A stretch of DNA of 15,867 nucleotides from JBMYYE01 sp049609065 (GCA_049609065.1 JBMYYE010000054.1:1-15867), one strand, 5' to 3'. Counted from the stretch's first letter, positions 1 through 7,508 are shown. Notes: generated from the letters alone by a model not told the origin. Numbers and translations: made by a program.

Positions 1-297
1 ATGCCGATGATCAACGAAGCCGTCTATGCGCTTTACGAAGGTGTTGGGAATGTTTCCTCCATCGATATTTCGATGAAGCTTGGCGCAAACCATCCGATGG
101 GTCCTTTGGAGCTTGCGGATTTTATCGGGCTTGATACCTGTCTCGCGATCATGAATGTGCTTCATGATGGGCTCGCAGATACGAAATACCGCCCTTGTCC
201 GCTTTTGACAAAATATGTCGAAGCTGGCTGGCTCGGACGTAAATCTGGCCGTGGGTTTTACGACTACCGCGGTGAGACACCCGTCCCAAGCCGCTAA
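1..297 (+). CDS. 3-hydroxyacyl-CoA (3-hydroxybutyryl-CoA) dehydrogenase, C-terminal part (5' end outside window)
   Basis: This is the last 98 residues of an NAD-dependent 3-hydroxyacyl-CoA dehydrogenase, which oxidises a 3-hydroxyacyl-CoA (typically 3-hydroxybutyryl-CoA) to the 3-oxo form in the cytoplasm. The visible part is the helical C-terminal dimerisation/substrate domain. It shows the family stretches INEAVYALYEGV, a region ending MGPLELADFIGLDT, and the terminal WLGRKSGRGFYDY. The NAD-binding Rossmann domain must lie to the left, because the family is about 290 residues long. The methionine at position 1 is therefore internal, not the start. The stop is TAA at 295-297, and the convergent ptsH gene ends only 12 bp away. 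The domain is certain; the exact substrate (short-chain Hbd/PaaH type) is inferred from the compact single-domain C-terminus. Confidence 0.9.
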   Translation: MPMINEAVYALYEGVGNVSSIDISMKLGANHPMGPLELADFIGLDTCLAIMNVLHDGLADTKYRPCPLLTKYVEAGWLGRKSGRGFYDYRGETPVPSR

Positions 298-309
298 ACC
301 CGCGGGGGG

Positions 310-579
310 CTACATGCCCTCCCCGAAATAATCCCCAATGAGAACACCCAACGCATCTGCGAGGGCCTCTTCGTCGTCACCTGTGATGGTGACCTCAATC
401 GTGCTGCCTTTTTCGGCAGCAAGCATCAACAATCCCATAATCGAATCGCCACTTGCCTCCATGCCATCCTTGGACACATCTGCACGCGCCGAATGAGCGT
501 CCACAACTTCAACAAATTTGGCAGAAGCACGGGCGTGAAGCCCCTTCACGTTGATAATTTCATATTCGCGTTTGATCAT
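310..579 (-). CDS. ptsH: HPr phosphocarrier protein (NPr-like)
   Basis: An 89-residue HPr-type phosphocarrier. It accepts phosphate from enzyme I on histidine and passes it to EIIA proteins. The active-site motif KGLHARASA places the phosphohistidine at H15. The second hallmark, SGDSIMGLLML, places a serine at S46, the site modified by HPr kinase, which is encoded three genes upstream. A longer reading from 627 exists, but the ATG at 577-579 gives the normal family length and follows a GAGG ribosome site at 585-588 with 5 nt spacing, so I chose it. The gene is last in the chvI-to-ptsH operon and starts just after the EIIA stop. With no permease nearby, the role is probably regulatory rather than sugar uptake. 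Confidence 0.93.
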   Translation of the reverse strand: MIKREYEIINVKGLHARASAKFVEVVDAHSARADVSKDGMEASGDSIMGLLMLAAEKGSTIEVTITGDDEEALADALGVLIGDYFGEGM

Positions 580-586
580 TTTATCC

Positions 587-970
587 TCAATTCGCCAAAC
601 AATTAATATGTTTGCGACCTGCTTCAATGGCCTTGTTCACGGCCTCTTCTATTGGCTGTTTGCGAAGCTGCACAAGCTTCAACAAGAGGGGTACATTTGC
701 CCCGTTAATCATTTTTCGAGTTGTGCAGTTACAGGCGAGTTTCGATAGGTTCATCGGCGACGCGCCGAAAACATCTGTTACAATAACAACACCTTGGCCT
801 TGATCCACGCCGTCCGCAGCGGCACAGATTTCTTGTTGCTGTAGGGCGCGATCACAATTGGCTGAGATCGGCACCGCGCGCATATTCCTTTGCTGGCCAA
901 ACACATGTTCGACCGCCGCCAGATATTCATTTGCCAGCCCACCATGGGCCACTATCACCACCCCGATCAA
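587..970 (-). CDS. manX: PTS EIIA component, mannose family (regulatory)
   Basis: A 127-residue cytoplasmic EIIA domain of the mannose superfamily. It receives phosphate from HPr on a histidine. The N-terminus MIGVVIVAHGGLA carries the expected phosphohistidine at H9, and TDVFGASPMNLS matches the conserved family loop (usually TDxFGGTPxN). No EIIB or EIIC partner is encoded here. This is the usual alphaproteobacterial situation, in which EIIA-Man belongs to a truncated PTS thought to regulate rather than transport. The start codon is TTG at 968-970, preceded on the minus strand by an AGGGTGA ribosome site. No in-frame ATG would preserve the first strand and H9. The gene begins 3 bp after the rapZ stop. 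Confidence 0.88.
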   Translation of the reverse strand: MIGVVIVAHGGLANEYLAAVEHVFGQQRNMRAVPISANCDRALQQQEICAAADGVDQGQGVVIVTDVFGASPMNLSKLACNCTTRKMINGANVPLLLKLVQLRKQPIEEAVNKAIEAGRKHINCLAN

Positions 971-980
971 ATCTCACCCT
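968..980 (-). promoter_or_regulatory. Ribosome binding site deciding a TTG start for EIIA
   Basis: On the minus strand AGGG (977-980) lies 6 nt before TTG (968-970). The rapZ stop codon (974-976) sits between them, so translation is probably coupled. The TTG is supported because the very next residues are the conserved first beta-strand of the EIIA fold. Confidence 0.6.
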
Positions 981-1855
981 CTCTTGCGTTCGATTTCATG
1001 ATGCCGCGTCGACACCTGCCAGCCCTCATCCGACAAAGCCTGCGATAGCCGCTCGGTTAGCGCGACTGAACGATGTTGTCCACCCGTACACCCAAACGCA
1101 ATCGATAAATAGGCCTTTCCTTCTTCGGTATACGCCGGAAGAAGCGTTTCAACCAGATCCCGTACCTTAGAGTAAAACGGCATGAAACGGTCGTCTTCTG
1201 CGATATAGTCCGCAACTTTTCCATCCCGCCCATCAAGTGCTTTTAACGCTGGATCCCAGTGTGGGTTGCGCAAAAAACGACAGTCAAACACCATATCAAC
1301 CCCACGCGGAATGCCGCGTTTGTAAGAAAATGAGCTCACCGAAACAGCCAGACGTTGGCCATCTTTGGGCGCAAACCAGCGGTCCATTTCCGCCCTGAGA
1401 TCATGCACGGTTGCCTGTGTTGTATCGATACAGATATTTGCGCGCCCCTTAATGGGGATCAGAAGATCGCGTTCCCTATCCACACCGATTTGCGGTGTGC
1501 CTTGCGGGGCCAAAGGATGCCGCCGACGCGTTTCAGAATAGCGGCGCACCAATACATCAGACGCGCAATCCAGATAGAGCACCTGAAGCGCCACATTGGG
1601 ATCTCGTGTTAGGTCATCAACTGTTTCAATAAGACCGGCCACATCAAAATCGCGGTTGCGCACATCAACGCCAAGCGCCACCAATTCGCCCGCCATAAGA
1701 CCCGTTGCAAATTTTGGCACCAAGCTAAGAGGCATGTTGTCAATCGCCTCAAACCCCACATCTTCGAGGCATTTAATCGCGGTGGAGCGCCCTGCCCCTG
1801 ATGGCCCTGTCACCAAAACAAGTTTGGCCATTTGCTGTTTTTCTGCCTCAGTCAT
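974..1855 (-). CDS. rapZ: RapZ/YvcJ family nucleotide-binding protein
   Basis: A 293-residue P-loop protein of the RapZ family (the normal length is about 285). In enterobacteria RapZ binds small RNAs that control glucosamine-6-phosphate synthase; its role in alphaproteobacteria is not settled. Visible features are the Walker A GPSGAGRST at residues 17-25, the family motif around RRHPLAP in the middle, and the C-terminal signature AFGCTGGQHRSV of the RNA-binding domain. The ATG at 1853-1855 overlaps the end of hprK by 8 bp, with only a weak upstream GGA, so translational coupling is likely. An ATG eight codons later (1829-1831) is an alternative start that keeps the P-loop intact. Its position between hprK and the EIIA/HPr genes is conserved in many Proteobacteria. 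Confidence 0.93.
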   Translation of the reverse strand: MTEAEKQQMAKLVLVTGPSGAGRSTAIKCLEDVGFEAIDNMPLSLVPKFATGLMAGELVALGVDVRNRDFDVAGLIETVDDLTRDPNVALQVLYLDCASDVLVRRYSETRRRHPLAPQGTPQIGVDRERDLLIPIKGRANICIDTTQATVHDLRAEMDRWFAPKDGQRLAVSVSSFSYKRGIPRGVDMVFDCRFLRNPHWDPALKALDGRDGKVADYIAEDDRFMPFYSKVRDLVETLLPAYTEEGKAYLSIAFGCTGGQHRSVALTERLSQALSDEGWQVSTRHHEIERKRG

Positions 1856-2267
1856 CTGCGTTTTTCCATCCGTATTTCAGCGCTAGAATAATGGCCGCTG
1901 AAAAATGTGTTCCCGAAACCGACTTTAACAAAGGATGAGAAATCCCCAAGACCTCATACCTATTATTTTTAGGAAAGCGATCTTTTTCCGTCTGCCCCAG
2001 ATCCACAACAAGATCGATAGCCGTTTCCTCAAGATAGGGCATCTCAACAATGCCAATCCCACGCAGTTCAATCAGACCAGAAATTGAGGACGGAGCCGCC
2101 CCAAAAACGCGGTCACCGCGGCGTTCTAAGGCCATGCGATCATCCGCAACGAGCCGCGCCCCACGCGCAATGAAATCTGCCGTAAGGCTACTTTTACCAG
2201 ATCCTGACGGCCCAAGGATCAACACACCTTTATCATCTATCTGAATGCAATTGGCGTGTATGATCAT
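1848..2267 (-). CDS. hprK: HPr kinase/phosphorylase, short alphaproteobacterial form
   Basis: A 139-residue protein matching only the C-terminal catalytic domain of HPr kinase/phosphorylase, which phosphorylates HPr on S46. The Walker A GPSGSGKSS is at about residues 19-26, and the family signature ELRGIGIVEMP follows. Firmicute HprK is about 310 residues with an N-terminal domain. That domain is absent here, as is usual in alphaproteobacteria, so this is not a truncation by mutation. I chose the ATG at 2265-2267, which follows an AGGGGGTG ribosome site within the chvG stop region. A longer frame open to 2312 would add 15 residues that overlap chvG and match nothing in the family. The gene sits 10 bp after chvG and overlaps rapZ. 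Confidence 0.9.
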   Translation of the reverse strand: MIIHANCIQIDDKGVLILGPSGSGKSSLTADFIARGARLVADDRMALERRGDRVFGAAPSSISGLIELRGIGIVEMPYLEETAIDLVVDLGQTEKDRFPKNNRYEVLGISHPLLKSVSGTHFSAAIILALKYGWKNADD

Positions 2268-2277
2268 CTGGCACCCC

Positions 2278-3984
2278 CTAAATCGGAAGCCCGACGACAA
2301 AGCGTGCGCCAAGAGGTTCTGATGTGATGTCTTCGTGTGTGGGGCGAATATTTTCCGCCCAGATCACACCGCCATGGGCTTCGACAATTTGTTTCGAAAT
2401 CGCCAGCCCAAGGCCAGAATTGTTGCCAAATTGATTTTCAGGGCGCTCCGAATAAAAACGCTTAAAGATTTTTCCTAACGCGCCGTCTGGAATGCCAGGC
2501 CCCGTGTCTTCGACAACGACCAATACACGGTTTTCGCGTTTACGCACCCAGACACGGATCGCATCACCGTCTTCGCAAAAGGATAGCGCATTGCTAATGA
2601 GGTTTACAAACACTTGTGCGAGACGCCCCTCAAGACCATCAATTGAGATCTTATCCTCTGGCATATCCGCAATATATTCGACATTCTTTTGCTCGGCTTC
2701 TTGAGACATATAGTCATTAATATTGCCAACCATTTTCAAAAGATCGAAGCTTTCTTCTTGTTCTTTAACCAACTCGCTATCTAGGCGTGACGCGTTTGAA
2801 ATATCGCTCACCAAACGATCCAAGCGGCGCACATCATGTTCGATCACATTTAAGAGCCGCTCACGTTGATCATCTCGTTTGGCGCTGCGCAACGTCCCCA
2901 CCGCTGAGCGCAGTGATGCCAATGGGTTTTTAATCTCATGAGACACATCCGCCGCAAATTGTTCGTTTGAATCGATCCGTTCATAAAGCGCGGTCACCAT
3001 GGAACGCAAAGATCCCGACAAGCGCCCGATTTCATCCGGGCGCGATGTCAAATCAGGGATCCGCACCCGTGCCGCGGACACCCGTTTTGATTTGGTGTTT
3101 GATCCAATTTCTGCCGCCGCCGCCAGATCCGAAAGCGGGTTCGCAATGGCGCGGGCGAGGACCAAGCTCAACGTAATCGAAATAAGGATCGCAATGATAA
3201 ACATCTGCAAAACTTGTTCCCGTTCTTGGCGTACCAATTGGTCAATTTCCCCTGCGGGACTTACCATAATCACAACCGAACCAGATGATCGCAGCGGCGC
3301 GCCCGTGGCAAACAACGCCACATCATTGTCTTCAATCAATTTTGAATTATGCATGCCGCTCTTGATGATGTCGCCGGCCAGTTTTTCGAGGAGCGACTGC
3401 TTGGTTTCTTTGGCACCAAAAAATTTACCCCCAAGCAAATTCGCGCCTTGTTCCCAAACGCGCGACAAGAAGTCGATCAAGATAGTCGACCGTGAATTCG
3501 GCGAGCGTCCTTCTAGACCCTGAAAATCAGTATCCCCATGACGCCAATATATTTGCTGCCCTTCCGCATCAAAGAGGTAAACTTCTGTCCCCTTTGCAAT
3601 GTTCAAATGATCAAGTTGATCGCTCATAGCCTGCGACAGCTTTGAGGTTTGCACTTCGGCGGTTTCAGATGTTGCAGCCAAAGCATCAGCATCTGGCGCA
3701 TCGCCCTCTTCGGTCGTTTTATTTTGGGTTGCTGTGGTTTGTTCCAACACACCTGCAACCAACTCAGCGTAGCTAATGAGCGTCCGCCCGCGCTGATACA
3801 CAAGGCTATCGTGGAACGGATTTAAAAATAAAACACCAATCACCAAGACAATCATTGAAAACAAATTAAATGTCACAATTTTCCGCGCCAACGGCGAACG
3901 TTTCAAAGAAACGCCTCTACGTTGGCGGGGCGGAGCAGGCTTATCCTCTTCGCCGTCAGTGTCTGGATCACTCCATTCGCTCAT
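2278..3984 (-). CDS. chvG: ChvG/ExoS-type sensor histidine kinase
   Basis: A 568-residue inner-membrane sensor kinase that phosphorylates ChvI. A charged cytoplasmic N-terminus leads to TM1 at about 38-56, a periplasmic sensor region at about 57-258, TM2 at about 259-280, then HAMP. The HisKA box ADVSHEIKNPLASLRS places the phospho-accepting His at H349. The ATPase domain shows the N box FVNLISNALSF (about 459-469), the G1 box EDTGPGIP (492-499) and the G2 box GLGLAIS (524-530), so the kinase should be active. In rhizobia this system responds to acid and envelope conditions and, in Agrobacterium, it influences pckA. Here pckA diverges from chvI. The gene follows chvI by 60 bp and precedes hprK by 10 bp. 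Confidence 0.94.
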   Translation of the reverse strand: MSEWSDPDTDGEEDKPAPPRQRRGVSLKRSPLARKIVTFNLFSMIVLVIGVLFLNPFHDSLVYQRGRTLISYAELVAGVLEQTTATQNKTTEEGDAPDADALAATSETAEVQTSKLSQAMSDQLDHLNIAKGTEVYLFDAEGQQIYWRHGDTDFQGLEGRSPNSRSTILIDFLSRVWEQGANLLGGKFFGAKETKQSLLEKLAGDIIKSGMHNSKLIEDNDVALFATGAPLRSSGSVVIMVSPAGEIDQLVRQEREQVLQMFIIAILISITLSLVLARAIANPLSDLAAAAEIGSNTKSKRVSAARVRIPDLTSRPDEIGRLSGSLRSMVTALYERIDSNEQFAADVSHEIKNPLASLRSAVGTLRSAKRDDQRERLLNVIEHDVRRLDRLVSDISNASRLDSELVKEQEESFDLLKMVGNINDYMSQEAEQKNVEYIADMPEDKISIDGLEGRLAQVFVNLISNALSFCEDGDAIRVWVRKRENRVLVVVEDTGPGIPDGALGKIFKRFYSERPENQFGNNSGLGLAISKQIVEAHGGVIWAENIRPTHEDITSEPLGARFVVGLPI

Positions 3985-4020
3985 GGTATTTTAGCTTTCA
4001 TCGGGCGGGCATGTCATAAA

Positions 4021-4038
4021 GGGCCACCTAAGCGGCCC
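4021..4038 (-). other. GC-rich hairpin between chvI and chvG
   Basis: GGGCC (4021-4025) and GGCCC (4034-4038) can pair with an 8-nt loop, 6 bp past the chvI stop. On the transcribed minus strand it is followed by only TTT, so it is a weak terminator at most. It may act as an attenuator or an mRNA-processing stem that lowers kinase relative to regulator. The stem is seen; the function is inferred. Confidence 0.35.
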
Positions 4039-4044
4039 GTTTTC

Positions 4045-4749
4045 TTATGCCTCTTCTGTATAGCGATAGCCGATCCCATAAAGTGTCTCAATGGATGAAA
4101 ACTCATCATCGACAGATCGCATCTTTTTACGCAGCCGTTTAATATGGCTGTCAATTGTGCGGTCGTCCACGTAGACTTGATCATCGTAAGCCACATCCAT
4201 CAGCTGATCACGACTTTTAACAAAGCCTGGACGCTGAGCAAGAGCTTGCAAAAGCAAAAACTCCGTCACGGTTAAGGACACATCTTGGCCCTTCCAAGAC
4301 ACGGAATGGCGCAGCGGATCCATGCGCAGGCTACCGCGTTCCATGATTTTGCTGTCTTCTGTTGTTTCGACCTCTTCGCCCGCACGTGCTTGCTGACGAC
4401 GCAAAAGAGCGCGAATGCGTTCCACGAGGAGACGCTGTGAAAACGGTTTAGTCACATAATCATCCGCGCCCATACGCAGGCCAAGGACTTCATCAATTTC
4501 ATCATCTTTCGACGTCAGAAAGATCACTGGCATTTGCGAAGTCTGCCGCACGCGTTGCAGCAAATCCATGCCATCCATTCGGGGCATTTTAATGTCAAAA
4601 ACTGCCATATCAGGCATTTGCCTTGTAAACGCCTCAAGTGCAGATTGCCCATCATTATAGGTCTGAACCTCGAACCCTTCGGCCTCAAGCGTGATGGAAA
4701 CGGAAGTCAAGATATTACGGTCGTCATCGACCAGCGCGATTCTCGCCAT
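4045..4749 (-). CDS. chvI: ChvI-type OmpR-family response regulator
   Basis: A 234-residue response regulator, partner of ChvG. The receiver domain (1-120) has the acidic cluster D8-D10, the phospho-acceptor D52 in VFDIKMPRMDG, T79 and K101 in the VTKPFS motif. A linker of about 30 residues leads to an OmpR/PhoB winged-helix DNA-binding domain ending in DDRTIDSHIKRLRKKMR and YGIGYRY. I chose the ATG at 4747-4749 because MARIALVDDD is the usual family N-terminus and AGGA (4757-4760) lies 7 nt upstream. The frame stays open to an ATG at 4798-4800 and a TTG at 4810-4812. These would add 17-21 Asn/Lys-rich residues, so a slightly longer protein cannot be excluded. Confidence 0.93.
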   Translation of the reverse strand: MARIALVDDDRNILTSVSITLEAEGFEVQTYNDGQSALEAFTRQMPDMAVFDIKMPRMDGMDLLQRVRQTSQMPVIFLTSKDDEIDEVLGLRMGADDYVTKPFSQRLLVERIRALLRRQQARAGEEVETTEDSKIMERGSLRMDPLRHSVSWKGQDVSLTVTEFLLLQALAQRPGFVKSRDQLMDVAYDDQVYVDDRTIDSHIKRLRKKMRSVDDEFSSIETLYGIGYRYTEEA

Positions 4750-5048
4750 AGCTGGATCCTTTGTGTACTGCTCATTTTTATTATTGTCGTTAGTTTCCAT
4801 GTTGATTCTCAATTAATCAACTCAAAACTGATTGTTTCGCCATTATTCCATGGTTTTTTCCGAAAAATGAGTCCCATACACCCCACCATGCCGCCTATCG
4901 GCAAAAAATGCCTCCATGATTGCGCTAACTGTGCGAATGCGTCCTGTTCTTTATCCGTGCCCACATGCTAAGAGCAGCACATCCGCTATTTTGCGTGGCG
5001 GTTTGGTTTAATAAGAAAACGCTGCTTGCGGCGACAGGAGCACGAAAG
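4750..5048. promoter_or_regulatory. Divergent chvI / pckA intergenic region
   Basis: About 300 bp separate the two divergent starts and must contain both promoters. I cannot assign -35/-10 boxes with confidence. The clearest structure is the perfect inverted repeat at 4801-4821. The pckA side holds an AGGAG ribosome site at 5036-5040. Because ChvI affects pckA in Agrobacterium, this region is the natural place for ChvI-P binding. Confidence 0.55.
4801..4821. repeat. Perfect 7-bp inverted repeat upstream of chvI (GTTGATT-N7-AATCAAC)
   Basis: GTTGATT (4801-4807) and AATCAAC (4815-4821) are exact complements separated by 7 bp. It lies 52-72 bp upstream of the chosen chvI start. It could be an operator for a dimeric regulator (autoregulation is one possibility) or a leader stem. 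Confidence 0.55.
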
Positions 5049-6644
5049 ATGACAACTGGCACGGTGAACCCGAAGCATAAGTTGGAAGATCAAGGCATCT
5101 CAGGACTTAATAACGTATATTACAACCTGATGGAGCCGGCGCTAATTGAAGAAGCGCTTAAACGTGGGGAAGGGACGCTTGGCAATGGCGGCGCCTTTCT
5201 GACCTCAACCGGCAAGTATACAGGCCGATCCCCAAAAGATAAATTTGTTGTCAAAACACCTTGTGTCGAAGACAGCATCTGGTGGGAAAACAACGCCCCA
5301 ATGACCGAAGATGGTTTTGATGCGCTTTACGCAGATATGCTCGAGCACATGAAGGGCAAAGATTACTTTGTATCCGACCTTTATGGCGGTGCAGACCCGA
5401 AACACCGCCTTGATGTGCGCGTGGTTACCGAACTTGCATGGCATGGCCTTTTCATCCGCACGATGCTGCGCCGCCCAGAGCGGTCTGAGCTTGAAGGCTT
5501 TGAAGCAGAATTCACAGTCATCAACTGCCCAACCTTCAAAGCAGACCCTGCAAAACACGGCTGTCGCACAGATACCGTGATTGCGATGAACTTCGCCAAG
5601 AAAATCATCTTAATCGGCGGCACCGAATATGCGGGCGAAAATAAGAAATCTGTCTTTAGCCTTTTGAACTATATCTTGCCTGGCAAAAACGTCATGGCGA
5701 TGCATTGCTCTGCAAACCACGCCAATGACAACCCAGTCGATACGGCTGTTTTCTTTGGCCTTTCTGGCACAGGCAAAACAACATTATCCGCGGATCCTGC
5801 GCGCACATTGATCGGCGATGACGAACATGGTTGGTCCGATGACGGCACGTTCAACTTCGAAGGTGGCTGTTACGCAAAAACGATCAACCTTTCCGAAGAA
5901 GCCGAGCCAGAAATCTACGCAACAACGTCCAAGTTCGGTACGGTTATTGAAAACATGGTTTTCGATCCAGAAACCAAAGAACTCGATTTTGATGATGATA
6001 GCATCACGGCCAACATGCGTTGCGCCTACCCGCTTCATTATATTTCTAACGCGTCTGAAACTGCCATTGGTGGTCACCCGAAAAACATCATCATGCTCAC
6101 ATGTGATGCGTTCGGTGTGCTTCCTCCGATTTCACGTTTGACACCCGCGCAAGCGATGTATCACTTCCTCTCTGGCTTCACCTCCAAAGTCGCCGGCACA
6201 GAGCGTGGCGTCACAGAGCCAGAACCAACATTTTCAACCTGTTTTGGCGCGCCCTTTATGCCGCGTCGTCCAGAAGTCTACGGCAACTTGCTCCGTGATA
6301 AAATCGCGGAACATGGCGCGACATGCTGGCTTGTGAACACAGGCTGGACCGGTGGCGCATATGGCACAGGGTCCCGCATGCCGATCCGCGCAACACGCGC
6401 GCTTTTGACAGCGGCTCTTGAAGGCTCGCTATCGGATGCGGAATTCCGCAAAGACGAAAACTTCGGCTTTGACGTTCCTGTTGCAGTTGCTGGCGTTGCA
6501 GACATCCTCTTGGATCCGCGCCGCACATGGGAAGATGCCGCAGGCTACGATGCTCAGGCACAAAAGCTTGTTGAAATGTTCTCCTCGAACTTCGCACAAT
6601 ACGAAGCGCATGTGGACGAGGATGTGAAAGCAATCATGCTTTAA
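5049..6644 (+). CDS. pckA: Phosphoenolpyruvate carboxykinase (ATP)
   Basis: A 531-residue ATP-dependent PEP carboxykinase that converts oxaloacetate plus ATP to PEP, CO2 and ADP, the first committed step of gluconeogenesis in the cytoplasm. The length is normal for the family. The P-loop GLSGTGKTT is at 237-245, followed by the metal/nucleotide-binding segment LIGDDEHGWSDDG at about 254-266. The substrate-side motif TGRSPKDKF is at about 58-66 and NTGWTGG at about 430-436. The frame is open upstream to 4965, but the ATG at 5049-5051 follows AGGAG (5036-5040) by 8 nt and gives the standard N-terminus. It is divergent from chvI and ends before a strong hairpin terminator. No anomalies seen. Confidence 0.97.
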   Translation: MTTGTVNPKHKLEDQGISGLNNVYYNLMEPALIEEALKRGEGTLGNGGAFLTSTGKYTGRSPKDKFVVKTPCVEDSIWWENNAPMTEDGFDALYADMLEHMKGKDYFVSDLYGGADPKHRLDVRVVTELAWHGLFIRTMLRRPERSELEGFEAEFTVINCPTFKADPAKHGCRTDTVIAMNFAKKIILIGGTEYAGENKKSVFSLLNYILPGKNVMAMHCSANHANDNPVDTAVFFGLSGTGKTTLSADPARTLIGDDEHGWSDDGTFNFEGGCYAKTINLSEEAEPEIYATTSKFGTVIENMVFDPETKELDFDDDSITANMRCAYPLHYISNASETAIGGHPKNIIMLTCDAFGVLPPISRLTPAQAMYHFLSGFTSKVAGTERGVTEPEPTFSTCFGAPFMPRRPEVYGNLLRDKIAEHGATCWLVNTGWTGGAYGTGSRMPIRATRALLTAALEGSLSDAEFRKDENFGFDVPVAVAGVADILLDPRRTWEDAAGYDAQAQKLVEMFSSNFAQYEAHVDEDVKAIML

Positions 6645-6665
6645 TCACTCCTCAACATAGAATAG

Positions 6666-6694
6666 AAAAAGGCGCCAGATTGGGCGCCTTTTTT
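6666..6694. terminator. Bidirectional rho-independent terminator between pckA and the TSUP permease gene
   Basis: A GGCGCC/GGCGCC self-complementary stem (6671-6676 with 6683-6688, 6-nt loop) is flanked by five A on the left and six T on the right. It therefore has a T tract in both directions and serves both convergent genes. Confidence 0.9.
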
Positions 6695-6711
6695 ATTGCG
6701 CCATGTCGAAG

Positions 6712-7473
6712 TTAGAAGGCAAAAACCGCGCGCCGTAACAAATTCAACCCCGCCAAAAGCAAGATCACCATGGTTACTTTCCGAAACTTCGCAGGCGACA
6801 GTTTATCTTGGACGCGAAAGCCAACCATCATCCCAATAAACGCGGGAATGGTCATAAGCGCAGACATCTGAACGGTGCTGACATTCAAAATCCCAGACCG
6901 CAGATGCGCCAAAATTAGGAACACGGCCCCCACAAAGAACACCACGCCCTGAACGCGGCCAGCTTCCTTCTTTTCAAGGTGTAAAGACAAAGTCATCGCC
7001 ACAATGGGCGGGCCCCAAATCCCGGAAATCCCGCCAAAGAAGCCAGCCACAATACCCAAAATAATCTCAGGGATTGTACGGTTATGCGCTTCGATTTTGA
7101 GAGGAATACCCAAAAGCTGCGTTATACAAAAAAGCGTAATAGCCGCGCCCAAAATACCCCAAAGAATGGGCTTTGGGATAATATTTACAAACTGCGCCGA
7201 CACCATCACGGTGATTGCAAAGACCACCAGCGCGATTTTGTAATCTTTCATCGTTTCCCACATCGCAGCCGGCCCCTGCCGCAAGCTTTGCGCCATATTC
7301 GTTGCAACCGTTGGTACGATGAGCATCGCCAACACCGTTTCATAGGGCAAAAACGCCCCCATCAAAGACATCATGATGAGCGGCATCGCAAATCCTGTGA
7401 CACCTTTCACAAAAGACGCGAAAAGCGTGATCGCCACCGCCAACACCCATGCCATAAGTTGTAATTCGAACAT
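6712..7473 (-). CDS. TSUP (TauE/SafE) family membrane permease
   Basis: A 253-residue very hydrophobic protein with about seven to eight membrane segments, of the sulfite exporter TauE/SafE (TSUP) family. Typical features are a first repeat beginning FASFVKGVTGFAMPLI and a second repeat with GIVAGFFGGISGIWGPPIV. These are the two homologous glycine/proline-rich hairpins of the family. Members move small organic or sulfur-containing anions (sulfite, sulfoacetate and related compounds), and the substrate cannot be read from the sequence. The ATG at 7471-7473 follows an AAGGGG ribosome site (7480-7485). The gene stands alone between pckA (convergent) and the acyl-CoA dehydrogenase gene (divergent), so the neighbourhood gives no substrate clue. 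Confidence 0.9.
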   Translation of the reverse strand: MFELQLMAWVLAVAITLFASFVKGVTGFAMPLIMMSLMGAFLPYETVLAMLIVPTVATNMAQSLRQGPAAMWETMKDYKIALVVFAITVMVSAQFVNIIPKPILWGILGAAITLFCITQLLGIPLKIEAHNRTIPEIILGIVAGFFGGISGIWGPPIVAMTLSLHLEKKEAGRVQGVVFFVGAVFLILAHLRSGILNVSTVQMSALMTIPAFIGMMVGFRVQDKLSPAKFRKVTMVILLLAGLNLLRRAVFAF

Positions 7474-7480
7474 ATTATTC

Positions 7481-7508
7481 CCCTTGCTGCCCCTAGGGTT
7501 AACAAGGG
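7481..7508 (-). promoter_or_regulatory. Leader hairpin overlapping the ribosome site of the TSUP permease gene
   Basis: CCCTTG (7481-7486) and CAAGGG (7503-7508) are exact complements enclosing a CCCTAGGG palindrome (7491-7498). In the minus-strand transcript the arm nearest the gene contains most of the AAGGGG ribosome site, so pairing would hide it. Structure is seen; translational control is inferred. Confidence 0.4.

Noticed and set aside
1..3. ATG at the window start as a true start codon
   Set aside because: The protein lacks the whole NAD-binding domain. The methionine falls in the middle of the conserved C-terminal domain, so the gene is cut by the window.
2999..3523. A 174-codon open frame on the plus strand opposite chvG
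   Set aside because: It lies inside the conserved kinase gene, has no domain pattern, and no ribosome site was seen.
4854..4867. TTTTTT/AAAAA symmetry between chvI and pckA as a hairpin
   Set aside because: It is only a run of T facing a run of A with a 3-base loop, too weak and too common in AT-rich promoter DNA to call a structure.
4534..4971. Plus-strand open frame running from inside chvI into the pckA upstream region
   Set aside because: Most of it is antisense to the conserved receiver domain, and the remainder has no family features.
4965..5048. Longer N-terminus for pckA
   Set aside because: The ATG at 5049 has a good AGGAG site and gives the standard protein. The extra 28 residues match nothing in the family.
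6256..6633. Minus-strand open frame opposite the end of pckA
   Set aside because: The product is rich in Arg, His, Cys and Ser without any fold signal, which is typical of an antisense frame in a conserved gene.
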